A program made the position numbers and the translations under genes. Below the pieces are notes generated by a model. It did no database searches and was not told the DNA's origin. It worked only from the letters and a program-made list of their open reading frames with translations. 64,000 nt of DNA from Bathynomus jamesi (lineage: Eukaryota > Arthropoda > Malacostraca > Isopoda > Cirolanidae). Below, in pieces: positions 19,205 to 29,329 of the stretch. The stretch covers positions 93,501 to 157,500 of the forward strand of contig JAJOZX010008847.1 in the NCBI GenBank assembly GCA_023014485.1, given 5' to 3'. Each line of letters starts with the position of its first letter. The first letter of the stretch is position 1.

Positions 19205-19848
19205 TTACATTATTTCGGTGTGACATTCATTATGCTGACTGATCAGTATATCCTCCGTATTCATGACACGAGATTCTTCAAAAGATTGTATAACACGTGT
19301 CAAATCCTCATCGGACCTTAAAGGAATAATGTTCATTCTTTTAAAACATATACAGAGTATACAGACAGACCCCATTATGTGAAGATATCTTTGGTTCGAA
19401 ACTCATTTAAGAGGTAAATCCAAATAACATTTAAAACGATTGCCATAAAAAATTTCGATTTTAGCATAATGGCGATTAGAGGTAAATCCAAATAACATTT
19501 TAAACGATTGCCTTAAAAAATTTCGATTTTAGCATAATGGCGATAAGAGGTAAAACCAAATAACATTTAAAACGATTGCCATAAAAAATTTCGATTTTTG
19601 GTGAGTATCTAAATGAAGTATTTGACGAGATACTACAACCCTCCCTATATATAAATCATGCTTCTTGAATTACACACTTACATTTCTATGGTAGTCCCTT
19701 GCGTCGGATTGTAAGGAGCGTCACTGCAAATATCTTCAACGGTTTGCGTTGGAAATAATTCATCACGGTCAATTGCGTTAAAAAGATTAATTGCAGTTAA
19801 TGCTGCAGTGTCACTTTCTTCATACAAATCCGGGGTGGAGGAATGCAC
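19205..19848 (-). CDS. Two-exon Polinton gene of unknown function (copy 1)
   Basis: Proposed as complement(join(19205..19316,19682..19848)). Exon 1 ends GAAAT|GTAAGTG and exon 2 begins after TTAAG, giving phase-2 GT-AG splicing into SDEDLTRVIQ and a stop at 19205. Exon 1 carries LFNAIDRDE and PTQTVEDIC. Copy 2 (23302..23477 plus 23892..24012) keeps both splice sites, the phase and most residues. The predicted product is about 92 aa, acidic, with no motif I recognise. The start codon in this copy is GTG where copy 2 has ATG, so this copy may be dead. A TATA box lies about 65 nt upstream. It converges on the protease gene. Confidence 0.6.
19409..19620. repeat. Three ~70-bp tandem repeats inside the intron
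   Basis: Units start at 19411, 19479 and 19549, each with GAGGTAAATCCAAATAACAT, AAACGATTGCC and AAATTTCGATTTTAGCATAA. They lie within the intron of the two-exon gene and are absent from the copy 2 intron. Confidence 0.9.
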
Positions 19849-19910
19849 TGGCAGAGGGAATGATTACTCACTGACGCGAAAATAGCTACTGTTACTCCAA
19901 ACTGAAAAAT

Positions 19911-19945
19911 ATCCCCTTTTATATGCACAATCGCCAAGCTCCGCC
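19911..19945 (-). promoter_or_regulatory. TATA box and GGGCGGAGCTT box of the two-exon gene (copy 1)
   Basis: On the minus strand GGGGCGGAGCTTGG (about 19934-19947) is followed by TATAAAAGGGG (19913-19923). Copy 2 has TATAAAAGG at 23231-23239 with a degraded GGTGGTGCTTGG in place of the GC-rich box. Spacing to the proposed start is about 65 nt. Confidence 0.6.
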
Positions 19946-20229
19946 CCAAAAGATTAAGGCCAGATGTTCGTAGTGATTGGCTGCCGGTGTAGCTGGGTGG
20001 AGCTATGATAAGTTTGTGTACCAATCCGCTATAACGGGTCCGGACGAGTAATGGCATCTTTATATTTTCACCAATAGATTTAATGCTCGTATTACTCCTT
20101 GCTGTCTTTACCATGTCAATATTTTTCCCCCACTATTCCCGGATCATTAGTCACTAATGTAATCGAGAGGATTTTATAATAAAGAAATATATCCTAATTA
20201 TATTTTTAAAAGAGCATTCGGTTTCTACG

Positions 20230-20700
20230 TTAAACTGTGGGTCTAAGGCGGAGTGAAAACCTTTCCAATTCGGCGAGAAATTGCACTAGGGGACAACATT
20301 TCTTGAAAACTATTTGGTGTTCTTATAGAACTTTTGATGCTGATTCCGGTTTCAGAATTTTTCTATCACCCATAGTTTTCGAGAAAATAATAATATTTCC
20401 ATTTACTCAGAGTTTCCCGCAGATCTTATAGACAATGCAGGTCCTGTATATGAGCTTTAATTATCTCGATGAAATAGTGAGCAATCATTCCCTGACGAGA
20501 TGTATTTCTGAATCCACGTTAAACTGTGGGTCTAAGGCGGAGTAAAAACCTTTTCAATTCGGCGAGAAATTGCACTAGGGGACAACATTTCTTGAAAACT
20601 ATTTGGTGTTTCTTATAGAACTTTTGATGCCGACTCCGGTTTCAGAATTTTTCTATCACCCATAGTTCTCGAGAAAATAATACTTCCATTTTTTCCCAAA
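20230..20700. repeat. Direct duplication of a ~170-bp block
   Basis: CGTTAAACTGTGGGTCTAAG through TTTTCTATCACCCATAGTT occurs at about 20230-20390 and again at 20517-20682 with few differences. The opening phrase CACGTTAAACTGTAGCTCTA also occurs at about 54022 in the SINE-like body, so the block belongs to a dispersed family. Confidence 0.85.
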
Positions 20701-20713
20701 ATACTATCAAGTA

Positions 20714-21182
20714 CAGCCATCCCCCGTTTAACGACCGGGTTCCGACCAGATCGGTAAACGAAAGCCTTGTTTTACGGCTTTGGTGCTTCTTCTTTTTCTT
20801 CTTTTCTTTCTTCTTCCTCCAAATGCTGTTCTTCCAACTCTATCAGCTCTTCGTTTGTCAGCTCTCCCTCTTGGTATTCCACTAAGTTTTCCACATCTTC
20901 CACTTCTACTTCTAAATTGAGGGTATTGGCGAGTAACACTATTTTTCTATTAATTTCATCGACATTTTCAAACTTATCGAAGTCTTCGAAATTAGCCACA
21001 GATCGTTTTAGGCACTTCTTCCAAATGCCTTTCCTACACTTCGCAGTAACGTCCTCCCAAGCAGTTGCATTGTTTTTTATACAATGCAAAACATTGTATG
21101 ATTTCCAAAAATCGGTACGATCGGTCGCGGTCGTATCCGCGGGTGGTCAATAAACGAGTAGGTCGTTAACCGGGGATGGCTG
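20714..21182 (-). mobile_element. Tigger/pogo-like element, internally deleted
   Basis: The ends are inverted repeats CAGCCATCCCCCGTTTAACG and CGTTAACCGGGGATGGCTG, flanked by TA (20712-20713 and 21183-21184), as for pogo/Tigger elements. The minus-strand frame 21089-20772 encodes what looks like the C-terminal end of a Tigger-type transposase: HCIKNNATAWEDVT, WKKC, FENVDEIN, and an acidic LTNEELIELEEQ tail. The HTH and DDE core are missing, so it is a deletion derivative. Confidence 0.85.
20772..21089 (-). pseudogene. Tigger-type transposase, C-terminal remnant
   Basis: About 105 aa, open to a stop. The WKKCLKR and LTNEELIELE phrases match the C-terminal region of Tigger-derived proteins as I know them. 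No DDE residues remain. It lies wholly within the TIR-bounded element, so it is not an independent gene. Confidence 0.75.
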
Positions 21183-21474
21183 TACTATGAAGTGTCGCAT
21201 CGAGGTCTAGTATGAATTGTGCTAAATTTTCACTTCTAACACTAAATATTAAAAATCAAAGATTTAAGCAGTTAAGATGTAAACTAAAAATTAAGGTAAA
21301 TATTTTTTACATTATATTTCTATTTAAGGTAAATATTTTTTTTTATTTTTACTTACAAGTTATTAGTAATTTTTTCACAATTTTTTTTTTTTGGCGCATC
21401 CGAATTAAACCTAAAAATGGCACGCATCGGTTGGCCACAACTGGATTCCTTTATTTGAACAAAACTCTCGCTCT

Positions 21475-21476
21475 CT

Positions 21477-21519
<43 letters not shown>

Positions 21520-21607
21520 TTATATATATATATATATAAAATTATTAGTACTTTCATGTTTGCCTACCTTATTTCTTTCGCTGATTAATATTTATTAATA
21601 AACAAAA

Positions 21608-21670
<63 letters not shown>

Positions 21671-21963
21671 TTAGTACTTTCAGGATCGGTAAGAAACGGA
21701 GTCAAGAGAGGTTTTGGTCGAGGTGACTGAAGAAAGGTAAAATTATGGTCAGAAAAAAAAGCCTCTGGCAATCAGGTGTGATTCGTGTTGGCGAAACGAA
21801 TCCTCGTTTGCGTGTGTGTGTATGTGTGAGTGTGTGTGTGCGCGTGTGTGCACGAGTTGTTCATTCATATACAAACACATCTATCTTCGTAAGTTTCCCA
21901 CTGTTATTCGATATTTATAATAATAATAGGAATAAAGTTAATGTTTTAATTCGGGGAAATTCA

Positions 21964-21999
<36 letters not shown>

Positions 22000-22026
22000 G
22001 TTGATAAATAGACACGGTTATTATGA

Positions 22027-22103
<77 letters not shown>

Positions 22104-22440
22104 ACAGATGGGGGATTGGGGTCGAGCGTGTGTTTTGGTTAATTTCAACTTTCTTCGTTTCTTTAGATTTCGTTTTTTTTTCAATTTTCTTCGCAGGGGG
22201 TTGGGGGGAATGTACGAGCGTGCTTTTGGTTTTAATTCGGCGAAATTCAATATATATATATATATATATATAAAAACACAGATGGGGGATTGGGATCGAG
22301 CGTGTGTTTTGGTTAATTTCAAATTTCTTCGTTTCTTTAGATTTCGTTTTTTTCAATTTTCTTCTCAAGGTTTCGTTTTTCTCAACTTTCTTCGTTTCTT
22401 CTCCTTTCGTTTTTCGGTATTTAAATAGGAATTAAGTGAT
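21475..22440. repeat. (TA)n/(TC)n/(TG)n microsatellites with a duplicated unique block
   Basis: Long (TA)n runs lie at 21481-21537, 21628-21665, 21966-21997, 22034-22100 and 22250-22272, with (TC)n at 21608-21625 and (TG)n at about 21812-21850. Between them an AACACAGATGGGGGATTGGG block followed by TTTCTTCGTTTCTTTAGATT occurs twice (22101-22190 and 22275-22360). I see no gene; open frames here are repeat translations. Confidence 0.9.
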
Positions 22441-23160
22441 TTATTGGAGCGTGTGTTTAAATGAATCTTCCAATTGATTAACTATATAAATATATTGTGG
22501 TATTTTATATGGTTGAATCTTCCAATTGATTAACTATATAAATATATTGTGGTATTTTATATGGTTTTTGCTATCTGGCAACTGAATACATGGCGCTATC
22601 TGGCAACTCAGCCGGAATAGAGGTCTATAAACGAGTGAGAAGCTGATGACGGAGTCATTACAATCTCGGCTCCCAGCCGAGCAAGGACCTCTGGTCCTAT
22701 CTCTTTTTGGCCCTTTGGGAAAACCCCTTAGAGGCCTCTTAGGTTAGGTAAACGAAAATAGCTTGGGGGAGAACTCCGCCTCCAAGTTGCATGCCTTGCA
22801 ATCAAAGGCCACTACTCTCTCTCTCTCTCTCTCCTTCAGGTGTACCCCTCCCCCCTTGGCTCAGCCAACTGGCTGATTAGGAGTCTATAAACCAACGCCT
22901 ACTCGGCTGAAGTCTTAATATGCACTTGGCTCCTGCCAGGTGAACACCTCTCCTCCTTTCTCTCCTTCTTTCTCTTGGGGGATAACGCCGCCTCCACGTT
23001 TTCCTTGTTGCACCTGCAGCACCCCCCCTTTGGGGGATTTTTGCAACCCCCCCTTTGCAACAACCCCCTTTGCAACAACCCCCACCCCCTTTGCAACATT
23101 TCAACATTACGTAATAAATTGCAACATTCCTGCACTCTCCCCTTTTGCGGCTATACTACT
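22440..23160. repeat. Dispersed repeat R (copy at the inner edge of Polinton 2)
   Basis: GGTATTTTATATGG units are duplicated at 22498-22520 and 22550-22565. The block then contains CTGGCAACTGAATACATGGC, CAACTGGCTGATTAGGAGTC and CTTGGCTCCTGCCAGGTGAA, matching 5780-6050 in reverse complement and 48900-48990 directly. C-rich CCCCCTTTGCAACA repeats occupy 23040-23100, and a similar TTGCAACATT run lies at 49195-49255. Confidence 0.75.
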
Positions 23161-23230
23161 AATGACAGCCAATCAGCAAACTTTCGAACCGCCTATTAGT
23201 CTTTTGGGGGTGGTGCTTGGGGATCATGCC

Positions 23231-23239
23231 TATAAAAGG
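23231..23239 (+). promoter_or_regulatory. TATA box of the two-exon gene (copy 2)
   Basis: TATAAAAGG lies 63 nt upstream of the proposed ATG at 23302, in the same relative position as in copy 1. Confidence 0.6.
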
Positions 23240-23301
23240 AACTATTTTCAGCTGGGATTGACAGTAGTTATTTTCACCAGTGAATAAACAATCCCTCCGT
23301 C

Positions 23302-24012
23302 ATGAATCAAGAACTTTACAGTTTACCGTATTCATATCAAGTTTGAGACACTGCAGCGGTGTCTACAATTAATCTTTTTAACGCAGCCGACCGGGACGGA
23401 TTATTGCCAACGCAAACCGTAGATGATATTTGCAATGACGTTCCTTACGATCCGACGCAAGGGACTGCCGTAGAAATGTAATTAACTATGTGCCTGTAAT
23501 TTTATTTTTTGTAGCCAATTATTCGAGAACTTATTATTTATTTAGTGTGCCTGTCATTATGAGAAAGACAGGATTGTAGTAATTCATCTCATCACATTTA
23601 AAATGGTTCATTTAAATAGTAGGTATCCGCAATTATAGATTAGTTTGCAATTAATATTATGCTAAAGTACTGTTTTGTTTCGTTAAATTTTTTTTATAAC
23701 AATCCTTTACAAGTTTTAAATAATTTTATAAATTCCATAATAAATGTTATTCGGCATTTTCTCTTAAAGGAACTTCTCTGAGCGGTTTGAAGATATCTTC
23801 ACATTGTGATACTCTGCATATGTTTTAAACAATTGGGTTTTTAATAGAAAAGATTCAGTATGAACTAATTATTTATCCTTTCTCTTCAAAGGTCCGATGA
23901 GGATTTGACTCGTGTTATACAATCTTTTCGTTTTGAAGAAACGCATGTCGTGGACCTCAATACGGAGGTAGAAGTTTACCGAGCAGTCAACCCAGCGATT
24001 GTTACATCATAA
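23302..24012 (+). pseudogene. Two-exon Polinton gene of unknown function (copy 2)
   Basis: Proposed as join(23302..23477,23892..24012). The frame starts ATGAATCAAGAA, has an in-frame TGA at codon 15, then LFNAADRDG and PTQTVDDIC, and ends GAAAT|GTAATT. The acceptor CAAAG precedes SDEDLTRVIQ, and the frame runs to TAA at 24012. The exon/intron layout and phase match copy 1, although the intron (414 nt) lacks the tandem repeat. The C-terminal ends differ: this copy reads longer and more acidic. No function is recognised. The nonsense codon marks it as a pseudogene unless that codon is an assembly error. Confidence 0.6.
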
Positions 24013-24179
24013 CGAAATAATGTACCGTAAGTTTTTTCCTTATGTTTCGATGTTTTTTTTTCGGGTAAGAAGACAATGTATTTTCATCAATTTATTAAAT
24101 GAAAGAAATCATGTTTTTAGTACAATAACCATCTTAAATAAGCTGCAAAATAAAAAACTAATTATTGGATACAAATATG

Positions 24180-24212
<33 letters not shown>

Positions 24213-24313
24213 TTTCAACTGCAAAGAACACGCAGTATAATTAACGTAAAGAACGACGCTTGTATAGCAGACATTCCGCGCAAGATGAGGAGAGAGAACG
24301 AACAAATGAAAAA

Positions 24314-24380
24314 ATGAGGTAACCACCCGGGGTCTTCTGATTGCCGGTCAGATATGATAACCATTACACCATGGGCCTCA
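24314..24380 (-). repeat. tRNA-like sequence, degenerate (SINE head or tRNA pseudogene)
   Basis: The minus strand reads GGCCCATGGTGTAATGGTTA (box A-like) and a 5-bp anticodon-like stem TCTGA/TCAGA around CCGGCAA. The T-arm (CCCCGGGTGGTTACCTC) lacks the TTCRANY loop, and position 33 is not T, so a functional tRNA is unlikely. Confidence 0.5.
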
Positions 24381-24424
24381 CTCGATCAGAAGTCGTAATT
24401 CTCCTACATATACTAACAAAACAT

Positions 24425-24912
24425 CATACTATACAACGAGTGCGCACAATCTGAAAACGGGTTTTTATCTGTCTCCATACCATTTAGTTTTTTCATTGAG
24501 TGTGACACGGGTCGAATAATTTTTAAAAATTTATAAATTCCTTACCACGTGACATATGCATGAGAAATGAAAGGCAGTACATCCTAAAAGCATAACTAAA
24601 ATATCCTTGTAGACGGAACGGATTCCATACAACTTCTGGGATATGCATCTGCTCGAGAAATTTTACAATAACAGGGTCACTCCATGGTTGAGTACCGAGC
24701 GAATCAAAACAGTACATGCGGTCCCTATTTTTAAAATAGATTGCAAACCAATGAATCACTTCACTACCAATAACATCTGTGGTCACAATAAGACTACCGC
24801 AATCTCTCGTAGTTGGGAATTTCAATGTTTATTTCTTCGCAAACACACCGATAAATTTGGAACGTGTGATTCGTTCACTATTCATTACTCTCTGAAGTGT
24901 ATTCGCCTCCAT
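24425..24912 (-). pseudogene. Polinton adenain-like protease, copy 2, inactivated
   Basis: The frame opens at 24912 (MEANTLQRVMNSER) but hits a stop at about codon 24 where copy 1 has a glutamate. Downstream the His (HWFAIYF) and Asp (CFDSLG) motifs survive, while the nucleophile region VCGMYC of copy 1 reads AFRMYC here, removing the catalytic Cys. A second stop follows INF at 24523, and residual homology runs to about 24425. Three independent lesions show loss of constraint. Confidence 0.85.
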
Positions 24913-24913
24913 T

Positions 24914-26169
24914 TTAAAAGTCAGTGACAACGCCCCTAAATCTGTCTAATTCTATTAGGGCTCGTGACTCGAGGTATACTAATAAACTTATCGGCGCGTC
25001 TATCGGCTTGGCGAATTCCAATCTGACTGAGATGTTTCCACTCTCTTGTGGACTTAAGTGTGTATTTACACTAGCAGATAAATTGATTGATGAATTCTTT
25101 CTGCGTTACCCCAATCCCGAGCTCATCACAATCACCTGCAATATGGGCCAGATTATTATATGCTCTCACGCAAAGCAGGAACACAGCGTCTGATGAATAA
25201 TCTGTATCCAATGTTTCCCCCAACGCAACTCCATTGATGTATGAGTTATATTTTTAAGGCCGAAATTCTCGAATTTAAAGGCATTTTTTTTATATTTTCC
25301 ATTCACCGAATTGAATTCCAATTAATATCCTTTTAGGTAGGTTTCCCAGGGCGAAGTTTTCTATTTGTTTCGATGCCAACCCTGCTGGCACCGTGTATAG
25401 TTTGATCTGTACTCTGTTAATTGTGTATTATACTGTGGCATGTAGTAAATTTTCCTCAATTTCTATTTGTTTAGGCAAACTTAATTTCACACGGCTTACG
25501 CAGAAGTATTTCTCCATGATGTGAATCACAACGGTTTTGTTCCCTCTTCTTGATCAGCATCCAGATTTAAACAGATCTCAGGATTCGTGTGGGTGAGCTT
25601 TATTTTCATATCCACCCCATTCACAAGCATCTTCTCCTGGAATGTGAAGTCTGTATGCAGGCGTCCAAAACACTCGTATATCTTTTTAGAATTTCTAAAT
25701 TTGTCCTTTACACTACTTTCATCTTTAACTTAATAATAGCCCTCGGCACTCAAAAAGATATCCTTCAATTCTTTGGAAAAATTGAGGACATTTTCCAGAT
25801 AGGCTCGTAGGTGATAGTACCCCGTGCCAGCCGATATGTTGACCTGATTTAAATATACCTCACACTGGTTGAATATGGAGTGCAGAAACTTTGTTTCAGG
25901 GTATACAGCATATTTGTCATCGCAGTCCGTTCCATCAGAATGGGCTATACATTGTTTAGCGTACATGTGCACACAGCTTAGGTAAAAAAGTAAGGGCCTG
26001 AGCTGGGTATCACGAATTCTATAAGGGCACTCGGGGAACCAATTGTGTTTAAAGGGTTTATTATAATAAAGTCGCTGTGTTCAATAGAAACTTTAGTTGG
26101 AGGCATGTCAAACAGGGGCAGCTCCGATTTACAGCATTGTGAACTACACGGAAGGATGAAGCGTGCCAT
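24914..26169 (-). pseudogene. Polinton major capsid protein, copy 2, frameshifted
   Basis: Starts at 26169 (MARFILPCSSQCCKSEL) and reads through the site where copy 1 is frameshifted, then breaks near 25978 after SGPYFF. It continues in other frames (25972-25730 and scattered pieces) to the conserved end at 24914. At least four frame changes or stops are visible. Confidence 0.85.
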
Positions 26170-26264
26170 GACGAGTTAGAAATAGTGCCTCCTCTCTCGA
26201 CAAGTAGTAAGCAAACTATGATTCATGAAATCAATGTCCTTAGCTTATATCATTCAAAAAACAT

Positions 26265-26640
26265 GGTCAACCATAGGTTTCATTCGCTTAGAACACTTCT
26301 TTTTTGATATCCTTTTACGTTTAATGTCACGTGGTGGTAACCCCTTCTTCCGGACAGCCCTTTTCTTCTTCCCACTACCACGCATTTTTCTCTTTGCATC
26401 TTTGACGATTTCTTGCCGTGTACGCTTGAAGTGTTGTTTTTAGAGCTTCTTTAGGTTTAGCTCCAGCCAATATGTCTTCTGCCGTGTTAAGACCTGATTG
26501 TAGCGCTTCCTCCCGACGTATCTGGCACCCCTCTTCAGCAATGGGACAGCCGTACGTAGTATGGTTGAAAAATTGGATCCAATTCAACTACCACGCTGGT
26601 ATCTCACACCTCGATATACTGTGAAAGGTTCTCTGTCCAT
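26265..26640 (-). pseudogene. Polinton pX/pVI-like protein, copy 2, broken
   Basis: The minus strand begins with VYRGVRYQRG as in copy 1, but an in-frame stop follows immediately. Later homology (VPLLKRGARY, then KRKMRG and a basic tail) is spread over two frames. The gene lies between the capsid genes as in copy 1. Confidence 0.75.
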
Positions 26641-26725
26641 TATAATTCAGTGCGTCGAAAGTGCAGCTTCACTGTTAAGCTCCCATTACCGAATGGTGAA
26701 TTTTTCCCTCAATCGTTCTTATATA

Positions 26726-27501
26726 CAGGGTGTACCATAAGTCCGGCATCATAGGAGAAATTCATATTTTTCTATTTCTACAAACCATAATTCATATTTT
26801 CTTATGCTTGGGATGCCAATTTCCCGTCCACCATTCTGTTCAGTGACGAGGATGTTTTTTATGGAAATGGTGAGGTAAATCGACAGAACACCCGCTATTG
26901 GTCTCAAAACAACCCTCACTGGTATACCTCTTCAAAGGAACAAGGTGCATCTCGGGTGATGGTATGGCATGGCATTTGGAAGGTTCGCATCATAGGCCCC
27001 CTCTTTTTCGATGAACATGTCACTGGAGGCACCTACCTACGTATGCTCAAGGAAGAAGCATTTCACAGTGTCTTGAACGAAGAAGGAAATTTCCCAACAT
27101 GGTTCCAGCAAGACGGCGCTCCTGCACATTACAGCACCCAGGTAAGGGAATACCTGTACCAACAATTCCCTGGTCATTGGATACGACGTCGAGGGCCTGT
27201 GGAATGGCCAGCTAGAAGCCCGGATCTCACGCCACTAGATTTTTATCTCTGGGTCCACTTGAAAGCGCAGGTATACGCAGAGAAAATTAGGAGTGTTGAA
27301 CACTTGCGGCAGCGCATTATTGGGGCATGTAACATCATTACTCCTGACATCATTCACCGTGTGCTTGCTGACTGGGTACCACGTCTGAATTTGTGTATTG
27401 AAAACAATGGTGGACATATTGAGCACGTTTTGTAAATAAAAGCTTTTGTTTTGCCTTTTTTTATTATTTTTCCTATGATGCCGGACTCATGGGACACCCT
27501 G
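26726..27501 (+). mobile_element. Tc1/mariner element inserted in the minor capsid gene
   Basis: Inverted ends CAGGGTGT[A/C]CCATAAGTCC-type, with CCGGCATCATAGGA at left and TCCTATGATGCCGG at right, flanked by TA (26724-26725 and 27502-27503). The inserted sequence is absent from the homologous site in copy 1 (about 16735). At 776 bp it is shorter than a full mariner, so the N-terminal transposase region is deleted. Confidence 0.93.
26956..27435 (+). pseudogene. Mariner transposase, C-terminal part
   Basis: About 160 aa, open to the stop. It shows GPLFFDEHVTGGTYL, WFQQDGAPAHY (second catalytic Asp) and WPARSPDLTPLDFYLW (third catalytic Asp, about 37 residues later). The DNA-binding HTH domains and much of the upstream region are missing. 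This looks like the family with QQDGAP and SPDLTPLDF that is frequent in arthropods. Confidence 0.88.
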
Positions 27502-28210
27502 TATATTGAGATATTAGTTATTAGATTAGCTGCGACATTCACATGATGGGGCTTGTCATATGTAATACTTAAACTCCTTCCTCTATGGTTGGGGATGTGC
27601 GGTATGCGCAGTAGGCGTGCCTGGGTATCCCCAACAAACTGCTGCTCCACTATATTGCTGTAAATATAGCACATGTCTAGGGGTTTATAGCCATCAACCA
27701 TTTTCTGCAATTTTAACTGATACATTAGGCTGGACAAGTCTTGTTGTGCCTCATGAAATGTATCTCTTTGGATGACTGATCGAAATCGTCTATAAGTCAA
27801 TTTTGAACACTCTTTGGTCTTTAATATTTCGGTTAGCCTGCAATTTTAGGGCCACAGTACATGCATGGTGATCATTGTTTGCAATTTCGTATACTTAATC
27901 ATCCGTAAGATTTTAACTTTTTAAACTTACGTTTAAGTCTCTCACAACATGGTTTCATCCGGAGTTACCCCGGCCTTTTCACACTCATTACAGTCTCTAA
28001 GAACCTTAAAAACGGGTTCTTTATAATCAACACTTAAAAAAAGGTTATTCAGCTGAATTTCGTATATACCAACCTCATACGTATCACAACCCAATTCAAT
28101 GGGTACGTGGAGTTCTGTTACAAAGTTGGCTAGTGTGTTGTTAGCGTGTACAGACAATGTTGAAGAGGAAGGGATTGTGAGGTAGAAGTGGTTAGGCGCC
28201 ATGTTGCATA

Positions 28211-29282
28211 CTATTTAAGCTTCATTATTGCATCAGCTTTTATATAGGTGTTGAAGCTTTCTGGGTATCCTAGCCATTTCACCAGGTACATTTTTCTCTT
28301 TCCTTAACCTTTGCTTCCTAAAATTTTTTCAATTTTAAACACATTTTTTCCTAAATTAAATGTCACTTTCTGCAACTCCTCGCGGTAAAAGGCTCCTGCG
28401 ATTTCTTCCCCATTCAAATCTTCAAAGTAATACAACATTCTTTCGCCTTTAGAGTTCATAGCCCTAACTTTAAAAATCTGACGTGTCCAACCTTGCTCAA
28501 ATCCTTTCGCGAATTTATTTCCCGAACGCGACAGCCTTACATAATCATTGATTTTTTAACGCCAGAGTGTGGTGATGGTGTTCCATCTCTTCTCACATCA
28601 GGCTCTGTGCGCGTACCTCTTTCTAAAATCTCCTTAGGTGTTGTCCCAGTCGTGCGATGGTGTGAGCCTTGTATGATGAGGTCAATGATTCCAGAATGTC
28701 TATATATCTGTATGTGTTTTTATGTGTAAAATAGCGGTGCATGCGTTCCTTTATGGTACGTTGAACTCTTTCAGCTAAAGAGGCCTTATGTATAGAATTG
28801 GTAGTGTAGTAACTGATATTAAACTCTGCCAACATGTTCTGAAAAGCTCGGCCCATAAATTCTATTCTCATATCCGTACAAAAATAGCCATTAACCCTGT
28901 TTTCTTTCAACATCAACGTTTTGGTGGCTTTAGCAACTGTTTCAGGCGATTTATTTTTCAGAGGAATTAGCCACAGATCTCTAGAGAACACATCTATTAT
29001 GAATAGGATGTAGCGGTAACCATCGTTATACACTGAATATCTTTGCATGTCTATTAAATCTGCTTGCCAAATAGAGTCAATCGATGCCGCTGTTGTCTTG
29101 GCTGTTTTAAACCTTTTTCTCACAGGCTTATGAAGTGTATAAGCGTCCTGCTCCCGCATAAACCTCTCAACATCTTTTTCCCTTCCTCCATCATTGTAAA
29201 CACTTCTGCACACTCTATCTACGCCTCCGTAGGAGGCTGGGCTAGAAATGTCATAATAGCGTCTTCTTAATGTGTTAGCCAT
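28211..29282 (-). pseudogene. int: Polinton integrase with chromodomain, copy 2, broken
   Basis: ATG at 29282 (MANTLRRRYYDIS) and open to 28623 with the DDE core WQADLIDMQ, FCTDMRIEF and AERVQRTIKERM. Copy 1 has TDMGKEF at the second motif, so residues beside the Asp have changed. The frame then breaks, and the homologous C-terminal part including the chromodomain runs in other frames to 28211. The retained core suggests it was the last gene of this block to decay, or chance. Confidence 0.88.
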
Positions 29283-29329
29283 TTGCGTATTTTAGAGGCA
29301 CGTGGAAAGGGTTGACCGTTGTTTAACCT

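Larger units (their letters stand above)
6680..20110. mobile_element. Polinton/Maverick element, copy 1
   Basis: The gene content is diagnostic: family B DNA polymerase, retroviral-type integrase with chromodomain, FtsK/HerA-like packaging ATPase, adenain-like cysteine protease, major capsid protein and minor capsid protein, plus several element-specific genes. The genes form two divergent blocks meeting at about 13.14-13.23 kb. Terminal inverted repeats and the 6-bp TSD expected for Polintons could not be found by eye, so the limits given are those of the outermost genes. Frameshifts in the polymerase, integrase, minor capsid and major capsid genes mark it as inactive. A mirror copy occupies 23.2-47.3 kb. 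Confidence 0.95.
26645..28202 (-). pseudogene. Polinton minor capsid protein, copy 2, split by a mariner
   Basis: Starts at 28202 (MAPNHFYLTIPSSS) and stops at 27942 after DETML. It resumes in another frame (27800-27503) with QRDTFHEAQ, SNIVEQQFVGD and NLITNISIY, where the mariner 26726-27501 interrupts. The last codons (ending LHFRRTEL-like) lie at 26725-26645. Confidence 0.85.

Noticed and set aside
19409..19620. Regular repeats resembling a CRISPR array
   Set aside because: Three long direct units without unique spacers in a eukaryotic intron; simple tandem duplication.
21212..22430. Several long open frames through (TA)n and (TG)n DNA
   Set aside because: They translate to IYIYIY and VCVCV-type low-complexity sequence and have no other support; these are microsatellite artefacts.
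22640..22670. CTGATGA as a hammerhead ribozyme core
   Set aside because: No GAAA box or stem II follows at the needed distance.
24314..24380. Functional tRNA gene
   Set aside because: The T-arm consensus is missing and U33 is absent; a SINE head or pseudogene fits better.
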